Assembly (NCBI GenBank): GCA_014529385.2
Contig: CM043963.1
Span: 3,535,001 to 3,599,000, forward strand
Direction: 5' to 3'
DNA: 64,000 bases
Origin: Adiantum capillus-veneris
Taxonomy: Eukaryota > Streptophyta > Polypodiopsida > Polypodiales > Pteridaceae
This document shows, one piece after another, positions 10,342 through 20,129 of the stretch. A program made the translations under genes and the position numbers. Position 1 is the stretch's first letter; every line of letters starts with the position of its first letter. Below the pieces are notes generated by a model. The model was not told where the DNA came from. It worked only from the letters and a program-made list of their open reading frames with translations, and did not search any database.

Positions 10342-11762
10342 AGGGCCAATGGTAAAGGGGTCCACATGAGAGATCGTCTGTCAAAGAGCAAGGATAGCAA
10401 ATGGAGCTTAAAATACCTTAGGGTTAGCTTCATTAAAGACCTCCAAAGTTTAGTGTTAAAAAGCCCTTTGACCTTAGGTAAGCTAGGGCTGAGCTTGAGG
10501 TGGGAACCCAGCCCAAGCTAAAGGTGCTTGTCGTGCTTGATGACTAAGGTGCTTGAGGTGCTTGTCGTGCTTGCCGACTAGGGAGCTTGAGGTGCTTGTG
10601 GGAACACCACCCAAGCTTGAGGTGCTTTGTCATGTTGCGGACTAAGGTGCTTGAGGTAAAGGTGTGCAAAAGTCAAGGCCTATCCCTACAAGGAGGGGAC
10701 GAGCCCTACAAGAGGGGGGTAGAGAGAGAACACACACACCCTCACACAAGGTAAGCTTGGTTCAAAAAAAGTATTTAGGACACTTGTCAAGTTCCTCCTC
10801 ATGTTGTGCTCATGGTGTGCCTACAGCTTATTGGTTGGCCACCCAAGGGGTCCAATGACAATTTAGTAGAATTAATTAATTATTTTTACATTTATCAAAT
10901 CCATTCCCTCAAAGGGGGAAGGGGGACACTTGTCCCAAGACTACCCTTGTTGCTTGTAATGCCTCCTGCTTGTGATTGGCTAGGCCTAGAGGGGTCCAAT
11001 GAGCTTTAAGAATGAGCTACAAGGGGGGTCGACCAAGGAAGCTAGGGGCATGCTTGGGGGGTATACTCTCCCACACACACACACACACACACACACACCC
11101 TCATTGGGTATTGTGCAAAGTGCAAGAGCTCCCTCTCCTTCTCCAAGCTAGTAGAGAAGTTGAGAGCTTACACCAACACTCCTGGCTATGGAATGCAAAT
11201 CCAACCAAGAGCCATGCTTCAATGCTTGCCATCTTCTCCATCTTCATTACTATGCTATTATGTATGCTAGCAAGAAGAGTGATGATAAGTGAGGACCTAA
11301 TTATTTCTCCTATGAAATGTTTTTTCTTCCTCTTCCCTACCGTCATTCCCTGCTAGCTCTCTCCACCTTCGAAGGTGTTTGAGGTCTTGGGACTGAGGCT
11401 TGGGATAGTTAATGCTTTCCACAAAGTTTATGTTATGCTCATCATGCATGAAGATTTCCATCTTCATTGCATCACCTAGGTCACAAGGAACACAAAGATT
11501 GTATTGTAACAAGTCTCTCTTGATGGGAGAAACTATAATACAAATGCCTATTGGAGGGGGACCCGGCTCCACATAAATCCGGTCCTCAATTGTTGTCATG
11601 TTCATTAAACTCTCTCTCTTGCAAAAGTATTGTTCATGCCAAGTTAACTAAATGCTCTGTTTATGTTGCTACCATCAATTAAGTTTACCCGCTATGCTCA
11701 CAAAGTAATAGTACTTCTCTAAATTCCGCTACTCTCCAAGTTAATAGGCCATTTACATTACA
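10342..11762 (+). repeat. B1 5' LTR, missing its first ~150 bp
   Basis: Matches the complete B LTR at 28490-30175 in reverse orientation, from the AGGGCCAATGG block onward, and ends ATTACATTACA immediately before the primer-binding site. It lacks the TGTCATAAAATC start seen in the other copies. It contains the family minisatellite (about 10515-10663) and a CA repeat at about 11072-11098. Confidence 0.88.
10515..10663 (+). repeat. B-LTR minisatellite (AAGGTGCTTGAGGTGCTTG-type)
   Basis: Degenerate tandem units built from AGGTGCTTGAGG and CTTGTCGTGCTTG blocks, about 35 bp per higher-order unit. The same array occurs reversed at 16474-16545, 29690-29880 and 34295-34485, always at the same place within the LTR. 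Confidence 0.85.
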
Positions 11763-12133
11763 TTGGTATCAGAGCATTTGGTTCTCTTTTCTTGCTTAAG
11801 AAGAGAGGTCCTTAAGTAGCCTATAAATGGTTGATTTTGTTAATTATATTAGGGTAAGTGGGACTGGGATCTATTATCATTTTTGTTGAGCCCACTATGT
11901 GGGATATGGTGCACACCTTGGGAGCTTTGGACTTAATAATGGGGTCTTTTTAGACTTGCCTACGGCTTTACCATTATTGAGCCATAAGAAGTCCGAAAGG
12001 AGCTAGCCCTCGGCAATTCTGCAATATTAGACCCACTCCACTACTCTCTATAATTAACCACTTTGAGCTGTGGGTGTAGATACTTGAGAGATGATTTTTA
12101 AAGTCTAAGAGGAGCTGCAACTAATGTTTTGAA
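11763..12133 (+). other. B1 primer-binding site and leader
   Basis: TTGGTATCAGAGCATTTGG at 11763-11781 follows the LTR end directly and fits an initiator-Met tRNA primer. The remaining leader of about 350 bp has no long ORF and is alignable with the leader of B2 (27313-27614 reversed). Confidence 0.85.
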
Positions 12134-13909
12134 TTGCCAAAGCATACACTAAGTAAGTACACAAATTTTGTTAACATGGATGACAATAATCAAGAGAGTA
12201 GGATGAACATTCATAGCTTTAATTTTTCACACGAAGGTGCTAATGATGATGCTCCCATGTTTGTCAATTATCTCGTTACTAGGTTGCAGCAAGCTATGGG
12301 CAGCCCTGCTTTGCAAGCCGAAGTTACTCAACAGCTTCGCGCTTATGGGATTTCCCTTCCTCTCCAAGAGTAGAGAGAGCTTAGGAGGCCTCTTGAAGAG
12401 ACCCCCAAAAGAAGACTCTCTCCCATACGAGAAGAGGAATCCAAAGATCAAGAAAGCAATGAGACTTTAAGTTCCTTTGAAGATGTGGCTCAACGTAGAC
12501 GGTGGTCTAGACAATCGCCAACTCCTCCCAAGAGGAAAAGATCAAGACACAGTCCTTCTCCTCGTCATTACAAAAGGGAAGAGAGGAAAAAAAGGAAGAA
12601 AAGGGCAAGAAAGAGGTCACCTTCTTCTCCTTCTTCTTCACCTTTCTCCTCTTCCCACAAAAGCTATGGCTATTCTCCTAGAGAATACAAGAGGGGAGGA
12701 CATCGCATATCATACCCTGCATGGCGAAGGTCACAAAAGTTCAAGAAGTTCAAAGAGGGAGGAAAGAGTATCTATTTTCTCACCTATAATGGCACCTTTG
12801 GTGCCACCGACAAAGTATTGGCCTTCATCCAGCAATTTGATGCGTCCTTTGGAGACAAGGGCTTCACGGAGTCCTCCAAGCTATGCCATGTAGCTATGCA
12901 CTTCCAGAAATCGGCTCGTCAATGGAGGGCTAGCCTTCGTGGCAATGGTGAAGTCCCAAAGACATGGAAAACTCTACGAGTTTCCATCATGAAGCAATTC
13001 CTTGCAAGCGATGCAAAGGACAAAGTGCTCAATGAATGGCATAGTTTGAAGCTTCTCTCTCATGAGTCTATCCACAAATATGTGGACAAGTTTTAGGATT
13101 TACATCTCAAGGCTACTATCTTCCAAAAGATAGACTTCACCAAGAAAAAGCAACAATTATGTGCAGGATTACCTGAAGAGATGGCCAAATACGTCAACTC
13201 TCAACAGCCTGGTTCTATGACCGAAGTAATCAATTTCCAACAAGGGGCTATAAAGAATGTAAAGCCCATGGAAAACAAAGACAAAAATGATGCAAAGGGG
13301 AAAACCAATGCCCAAAATTCTTTTCAAGACACTTGCAACAACAACAACAAAAACAATCGGTCCAAGGAGAAGGGAGTTTACAAAGGCAAAAACAAACTCT
13401 CTCTTGAAGAGCTTGAAGCTTTTCGCAAGGACCATAAGTGTTTTAAGTGCGGGGAGCAAGGACATGGCTATCGTTCTTGCTCCAAGAAAAATGCTCGCAA
13501 TGAGACTCCTAGGGCTTCCACCATCAAAGCTCCAAAAGAGGATGCTCGTTGCAAAGGATCATCTCTCTCCTATGCTTGGGGAAAGGTAAGGGAGCATGAT
13601 GCCTTCATCTTGTTTGACCCTGGCGCTACTCACAAATTCATATCAATGGAGTTGGCCACCAAGTTGGGCATTCAAGCTTTCAAGATGGGAGATATTGTAA
13701 TGGCTGACACAGCTTTCAAGGGACAGCAAGCCTCCGTTACTCCCTTGATTGGGAAATTGAGGCTTCATGTCCAAAGCTATGTCGACAAAGAAGACTTTTT
13801 CATCTCTCCTGTCCAACATGAGGATGCTATCATAGGGGCACCATGGTTTGATCGCATGGCTGCCAACATGAAGTTCCCTGAAAGGAGAATCTACTTCACC
13901 TACCGGTGA
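12134..13909 (+). pseudogene. B1 Gag and protease, with Arg/Ser-rich N-terminal region
   Basis: One frame starting at about 12134, broken by TAG at 12371 (CAG in B2), TAG at 13094 (TGG in B2) and TGA at 13907 (GGA in B2). In order: an N-terminal helix-rich part, a strongly basic Arg/Ser region at about 12485-12670 (many RS, SR, SP and RKR groups), and a Ty3-type capsid domain (AMHFQKSARQWRASL ... MKQFLASDAKDKVLNEWHSLK). Then come an Asn/Lys-rich linker, one zinc knuckle CFKCGEQGHGYRSC at about 13438, and the protease with DPGATHKFIS at about 13617 and IIGAPWFDRM. The active site reads D-P-G instead of the common D-[ST]-G; B2 also has DPG, so this is a family trait, not decay. Confidence 0.9.
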
Positions 13910-13915
13910 AAGAAC

Positions 13916-15256
13916 ATGTATATAGATGCTAGTGAGTGTGGTCGTACTATACCACTTGTAAATCCTCTGACTTTTGATAAATCAATGAAGAGCTCAGTTT
14001 CTGCGTACATGATTTTTGTCAAAGAGTACTTAAAAGACCCTAATGTTTCATCAAATGTAAATGGTAGGAATCAAGAAGAGTTAGACTTGTCTAATTTTCT
14101 AAAAGGATTCCAAGAAGTGTTCATCGATGATATCCGTATGGACTGGCCTCCAAAACCAGGGGATGATGACCATCCTATTGAGCTCTTTCTAGGAAGCTCA
14201 CCGCCTAACAAGCCTCCTTATTGAGTTTCTCAAGCTCAACAAGAGGAGATCATGAGACAAGTACAAGAACTAGTAGACAAAGGGATGGTGAGGTCTAGAT
14301 ACTCTCCCTTTTGTTCTCCAGTCATTTTAGTGCAAAAGAAATATGGTACATACCGTATGTGTGTGGACTATCAAGCACAAAGAATATCACTATCAAAAAT
14401 AGGTTTCTCGTGCCTCGGATAGAAGATCTGTTTGATAAGCTACAAGGATCTACCTACTTCAATAGGATTGGCCTTAAAAGTGGCTATCATCAAATAAGGA
14501 TAGTGGATGAAGATATCCTCGCGTTTCACACAACGTTTGGTTTTTATGAATATCTAGTCATGTCTTTTGGCTTGACTAATGCACCGGCCACGTTCAATCA
14601 ATTAATGGAGAAAATCTTTAGACCCTATCTCAAATTCACTGGAGTGTTCTTTGATGATATCATCATCTACTCCAAGTCCTTGGAGGAACATAAGCAACAT
14701 CTCCAAGTGATTTTTCAAGCATTGAGGGAGAACAAGCTTTTTCTCAACCAAAAGAAAAGTGAATTTTTCCTTCAAGAGATTCAATACCTAAGATGGTGTC
14801 CATATGGATCCATCGAAGTTAGAGGTAATAAAAGCATGGCCGAATCCAAGGAATCTACATGAACTAAGAAGCTTTATTGGTATGTGTGCATATTATAGAT
14901 GCTTCATAGAAAATTTTTCTCAAATAGTAGGACCATTACATGACTTAACTAAGAAAAACGTTAAGTAATTATGGATTGCTAAGGAGCAAAATGCTTTTGA
15001 CAAGCTCAAAGAAAAGATTACCTCCCAACCAATCCTCATGCTTTCAGATCTCTCAAAGCCATTTGAGGTCCAATGTGATGCTTGTGGTGATTGCCTTGGA
15101 GCAGTCTTGCTTCAAGAAGGGCATGCCATAGCATATGAGAGTCGAAGGCTCAATACAAATGAACGTGTCATAGGCATTTATGAGAAAGAGCTTTTAGCTG
15201 TTCTACATGTCCTAGACACATGGAAGCACTATTTATTGGGGACTCCATTCATTTAA
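13916..15256 (+). pseudogene. B1 reverse transcriptase and RNase H
   Basis: The frame continues from the protease, meets a TGA at 14222 (CGA in B2), then a frameshift near 14385, and goes on through RT. Motifs seen are KYGTYRMCVDYQ, STYFNRIGLKSGYHQIRI, MSFGLTNAPATFNQLM and the catalytic VFFDDIIIYSKS. The connection region is interrupted again near 14810-15035. RNase H is readable at 15038-15256 (CDACGDCLGAVL ... GIYEKELLAVLHVLDTWKHYL) and ends at a TAA at 15254-15256. RT copies the element RNA into DNA and RNase H removes the template; neither is likely functional here. Confidence 0.9.
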
Positions 15257-15486
15257 CGTATAGACCACCAAAGTCTCAAGTACTTCCTGACGCAAACCAA
15301 GCTTTCTTATGAAAAAATGAGGTGGGAAAATTTTCTTTCACAATTTAATTTTCATATTGCTCACATTGCTGGTAAGCACAATCAAGTGGCCCACGATGAC
15401 CAAAAGTTAATGCGGTGTCTATATCAACTCACAATGATCTATCTTCTATGATATTGACCCTAACTTTAGAGACATAATGTCAGCCC

Positions 15487-16473
15487 TTGCTTTGGGGAAG
15501 AAAGAGGATCCATTCACCTTGCAGGATGGTTATCTTCTGCACGGAAATAGGCTGTGTTATCCACTCCCTTTGTGAGAAAGACATGTATGAATCACATGCT
15601 CCTCCCTATGCGGGGCGTAGAGGCATTCGACCTACTCTCCGAGGAGTAGAAATGTACTTCTATTGGTCTACAATGAAAGTGGACATACAAGAGTATGTTT
15701 CAAAATGTGTAGTATGCCAAAAGACCAAGTATGATAGAGGGAAGCAACCTGGATTACTCCAGCCATTGCCTATCCCAAATTCACCATGGGAGAGTATATC
15801 CATTAATTTTATCTTTGGATTACCCAAGTCTATCCATGGGAATACGTGAATATGGACAATAATCGATAGGTTTAGCAAGCAAGCACACTTTATTCCTATA
15901 AAAAAGACTATTAAGGCACACCAAATGGCAACTCTCTTCATATCACATATTTTCAAACACCATGGATTACCAACATCCATCGTGTCAGATAAACATCGTA
16001 GAATGACCATTAATTTTTTGATGAAAGGTTTCTTTGAAAATCTAGCAACAAGATTTAATTTCTCTTCGGTCTATCACCCAAAAACGGATGGCCAAAGTGA
16101 GATAGCCAATCTTACGATACTCGATCTACTAAAGACTTATGTTACGGAAGTAAATCAACACTCACAATGGGAAAAGTACTTAACTCTTGTAGAGTATTCC
16201 TACAATAGTATTGTACATACGTCTACGAGAAAAGCACCTTTTGAAATAATTGAGGGAAGACCTAAAAGTCCCTTGCTACTTAAGTACATGGAAAGATCTT
16301 CGTTACCGATGAGTATAGCCGTGACCTACAAGAATCTTTTCAAAAGATTAAGGAGGCTATATCCATCTCTCAACAAAGGAAAAAGGCTGCTGGCTGCTAA
16401 CAAGCACAAAAGGGCCTTAACATTCAAAGAAAATGATGAGATCTTACTTAAGTTTCCTAAGGCTCGATTGAGG
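15487..16473 (+). pseudogene. B1 integrase, 3'-truncated
   Basis: The zinc-binding region is seen at about 15580-15735 (HAPPYAGRRGIRPTLRG ... CVVCQKTK). In the core, the first catalytic Asp position reads SINFIFGLPKS, so Asp is replaced by Asn in this copy (B3 keeps MDFIFGLPKS). The second Asp is in IVSDKHRRMT and the Glu in TDGQSEIAN. The frame is broken at 15847 and restarts by 15925. The coding sequence runs into LTR minisatellite at about 16474 and loses the chromodomain. Confidence 0.9.
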
Positions 16474-16838
16474 CAAATGACAAGCACCTTAGTCATCAAG
16501 CATGACAAGCATCTTAGTCATCAAGCACCTCAAGCACATTAAGGTTGGGCCGGGTTCCCATCTCAGGCTCAGTCCTAGCTTACCTAAGGTCAAAGGGCTT
16601 TTTAACCTTTGGAGGTATTTAAGAAGCTACCCCTAAGGTCTTTTAAGCTCCATTTGCTAGCCTTGTTCTTTGTAAGACCATCTCTCATTTGGACCCCTTT
16701 ACCATTGGCCCGTGTTGAGATAGATTTGAAAGCACATGTCTGTATTCTAACCCTTGTTCCTGTTTATTCTCCCGCATTAAATGATCAGTTTAATATGAGA
16801 AAATCATTTGGGTTGGTTAGATATTAGATTTTATGACA
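16474..16838 (-). repeat. B2 3' LTR, 5' part only
   Basis: Reverse-orientation B LTR: the TGTCATAAAATC start lies at 16838 and the sequence runs down through the AGGGCCAATGG block into the minisatellite. It is cut at 16474, where B1 begins. So only the first ~365 bp of a ~1.7-kb LTR is left. Confidence 0.85.
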
Positions 16839-17018
16839 TTACCTCTCTCTTGAAATCATAGTCGTCCTCGACTATGAGGTGGAAGAGATAAAGCCTTAGT
16901 CATTGGTCAATTTTTCTTAACGGGTAGAGGATCCCTTTTTACCCTACGACATCTTTCCAAGATAGATGACTAATCCATTTGGTGCTTGGGAGATATAGCT
17001 GTAGCAAGCATGTCTACT

Positions 17019-18106
17019 CCACGGGGGATTCACTCTACATACAAAATGAGACGCCACTTGTATATGACTCATATTAGGGACTATGACCACCCTTTCTACG
17101 CTTATACGATAATCGATGAAGAAAACTATCATAGCCCTATCTTACATATAGAATTTAGCATAGTGTATAGCATAGTGGCTGGCAACGTACTAAGGAACCA
17201 CTTCTGTTGATAACTAGATGTACCCTCAATGTGTCTTAGTTTGACTTTCAAATTATGTGTCTGATCAGCCAGCACCCTAGCTACTCATCCAATCCTGACC
17301 CATCCAAAGCTGGTGTAAATCAACCCTTGACATGCTACAAGTTAGTCCTTATCTATGACCGGCTTGATGCAAAATTTGATGTGTGACCTGATAAAAAACT
17401 TTCCCAAAATTCATCTGAGTTCTAGTGTGCACCAATGACCTATCGTTACAAGTACATTAGGAAGAGAATGGAGCTTAGGAGGGCCTCTTTATTTGGTAGT
17501 TTAACGGAGTCAAACCTCTAGTATTAAGAAAGAAATTAAAGAACATCATTTGAATTCCAAACAAGAAAAATGGCTAATTTATTTGAATTCAAATTTCCCC
17601 CCCCCAAAATGAAAATTAAAATCTCGCAGGCAAAACCATATCATGTAACATATTTATGGAAAGAGCTAGGCGTGTAAATTATAGATCTATAATCTTCACT
17701 CAAGTCGAAGATCATATGTAGGAGTTATGATAGGCCAAAAATCATAAAGTTGTTCACCTCCTTTTTTGGGGGGGAAAGTGCATCCTTTGACCACTCTTAC
17801 ACGTCTCTTAGACACCCACCATTCGTGCACACATTGCATGCATCTATTTGTCAAAATGTTAATCACCTCCATAATCTCATGGAAAATAAAGAGGCCCTCC
17901 TAGACCCCATCCTCTTCCTAATGAATCAACCCGAGTCAGCCCCCCCCCCCTCTAAATATGATATGCCCTTCCCTTATTTTTAAGCTTGGGAGATAAATTA
18001 TTGGGGGCCTGCCCCTAACTTATACGCTTATGTAACTTGTAAAAAACCCACCTCCCCTGTACTTACGTGGTGCGATAAGATTTCCATGGTGAATCCCCCG
18101 GGGTCC
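17019..18106. mobile_element. 1.1-kb TIR-like insert in B2 3' untranslated region (possible non-autonomous DNA transposon)
   Basis: B3 and B4 are continuous across this site (GCATGT...CTCTTTAG), so the block is an insertion. Its ends are inverted: left CCACGGGGGATTCAC (17019-17033), right the complement CCCCGGGGGATTCAC ending about 18103-18106. The flanks ACT and GCT may be a 3-bp target duplication with one change. No transposase is encoded; the interior is AT-rich with homopolymer C/G runs near 17597, 17767 and 17941. Exact ends are uncertain by a few bases, and the superfamily cannot be named. Confidence 0.6.
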
Positions 18107-18299
18107 GCTCTTTAGTCTATTTCATTCTCCCAAGTAGAGTAACAAATTCTACTTGTGTTTGAGGGAAGTCGTTACCAAAAACATAATTCTAAGCATGCAT
18201 ACTATTTAAATTTGTGCACAATGAAAAGAGAATTAGTCTTATTAGACAAAAACATTGGTCATTTAAAAGGAATTTGTACATTTGCTTACTCTAATGTAG

Positions 18300-19162
18300 C
18301 ATTGTAAGCATTGACAAGGTTCATACTATCCTTAAGTTGTATTCCTTGCATCCATTTAGCATGTTCAATAGGATAATTTTTGAACTTAATAAAATACCGT
18401 CAGATAATATTAACATGTTGTAGTACCTTGTCTCCACGCCTAAAGATAGCTTTGGGTTGTAGCACCTCTTCTTGGTCTTCAGCTTTGGGAGGGTCTTCAA
18501 TAAGTGGTTCACTTGGTGGCTCTCCTTTGTAGGGCTTAAGTAGGCTCACCTGAAAAGCATTGTGTATGAGCCAATGGTTGGGCAACATTGAGTTGGTAAG
18601 CCATCTCATTGATGGGCTTCAAGATTTGGAAAGGACCATAGTATCTTTTTGCTAGCTTAGCATAATACTTTTGATGGCCCGTACGGTTTTTGCCCGTTGT
18701 TTGCCTCAATCGAGCCTTAGGAAACTTAAGTAAGACCCAAGCATTTTCTTTGAACGTTAAGGCCCCTCTGTGCTTGTCAGCAGCATCTTTTTGCCTTTAT
18801 TGAGAGATGGATATAGCCTCCTTCATCTTTTGAAAAGATTCTTGTAGGTCATGGCTATAGTCATCGGCAGTAGCAAAGTCTTCCCATGTACTTTAAGTAG
18901 CAAGGGACTTTTAGGTCTTCCCTCAATTATTTTAAAAGGTGCTTTTCCTGTAGAAGTATGTATAGTATTATTGTAGGCATACTCTACAAGAGGTAAGTAC
19001 TTTTTCCATTGTGAGCGTCGATCTACTTTTGTAACAGAAGTCTTTCGTAGATCGAGTATCGTAAGATTGGCTATCTCACTTTGGCCATCTGTTTGTGGGC
19101 AATAGGCCAAAGAGAAATTCAATCTTGTTCTTAGATTTTCAAAGAGACATTTCTTGAAATTA
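18300..19162 (-). pseudogene. B2 integrase core end, C-terminal domain and chromodomain
   Basis: On the minus strand, 19122-18823 carries the integrase segment containing the catalytic Glu (TDGQSEIAN) and the helix region ending GRPKSPLL. 18609-18320 carries HNAFQVSLLKPYKGEPPSEP and the beginning of a chromodomain (PKAIFRRGDKVLQH). The chromodomain is readable in full in B4. Several frame breaks lie between the blocks. The upstream edge at about 19162 is the junction with copia-alpha copy 2. Confidence 0.85.
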
Positions 19163-19164
19163 CT

Positions 19165-20129
19165 GGGCTCGGTGCTCTCAGAATTTCATTCTGAGGTCAT
19201 CTCGGCCACCGTTCGGCTTTGACAAAGGTCTGCGCAGGCCATTTTCGACTACGTGGTCTCGACGGGTGCAGATCCAACTCTGCAAATTGGGGGTTTTCGG
19301 TCGACGACTGTAGGTGCTGAGGATATCGACACTCCCAGAGTGTTGATTTGTGGCTGTCTACACATTGAAGGACGGCTCACAGTTCTTGGAGGCGTGTCAC
19401 ATACGACACGGACGCATCTACACACAGACTGTAGGCGACATCCACTAGTTCATCAGGTAGCTTGTGTTTGCTGCTTGATATTCCAGATTTCATCCTCACA
19501 TTGCAGGTACTTCCACATGGGATGTATTGTCAGAGATGATGTATGTTTGTTGAGGGTTTGCTGGCTGTGAGTCATGCAGCAAACAACTGCCGCAGCGGTT
19601 ACAGCATACAGTGGGAAATTTGTGGATGTATGACTTTGTGGGAAGTCTATGTACTGTCAGATTTATTGCAGCCTTTGTTGAGGGTCGAGTGAGGTTTTAT
19701 TGAGCTGGGGGATTCTCGAATGTTGAGATCCTTTCGGTGATACAGGTCTTGGAGCGATCCCTCGAGCACCCTTAGATAGGCAGCTAGGATGTATTGACTG
19801 TGAGTTAGACAGTTGGGATTGCATCTGTGCTTTACTGCCGTTGAGGCATTGTCACAGTCTATGCTTACAGGACAGTGAGAGATAGTACAGGTGCAGGACA
19901 GGTTTACCCGCAGCTTACAGTGTCAGAGAGATAGTGTTTTTTGAGCTGTTTTTTGGTCTATTTTTTGAGTACACCAGAGCCATTTGACAAAGGAGACTCT
20001 GCCGAAATTTCTGCAGAATCTGAAGCTTTCTTGGTTCATTTGACAGGTTGATATTGGTTTAGAGGTCACTTTACAGGGAAAACTCTGCCGAATTTTTCCC
20101 AGAAAAGTAAACTACTGTGAAGCGTAGCT
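19165..20129 (+). other. copia-alpha copy 2 leader
   Basis: Untranslated leader of about 965 bp, closely alignable with the leader of copy 1. No long ORF. It ends at the gag ATG at 20130. Confidence 0.8.

Larger units (their letters stand above)
10342..16473 (+). mobile_element. Chromovirus (Ty3/gypsy) family B, copy B1
   Basis: Plus-strand element with a 5'-truncated 5' LTR (10342-11762), primer-binding site, leader, gag-protease-RT-RNase H-integrase. It breaks off at about 16473 inside the integrase C-terminal region (KARLRQ) before the chromodomain. Immediately beyond is an LTR fragment of the same family in the opposite orientation (16474-16838), so B1 has no 3' LTR of its own. The reading frame is broken by several single-base stops and at least one frameshift. 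Confidence 0.93.

Noticed and set aside
11763-11781. tRNA gene fragments at TGGTATCAGAGC sites (also 34768, 58585 and complements)
   Set aside because: These are primer-binding sites next to LTR ends; no cloverleaf can be built around them.
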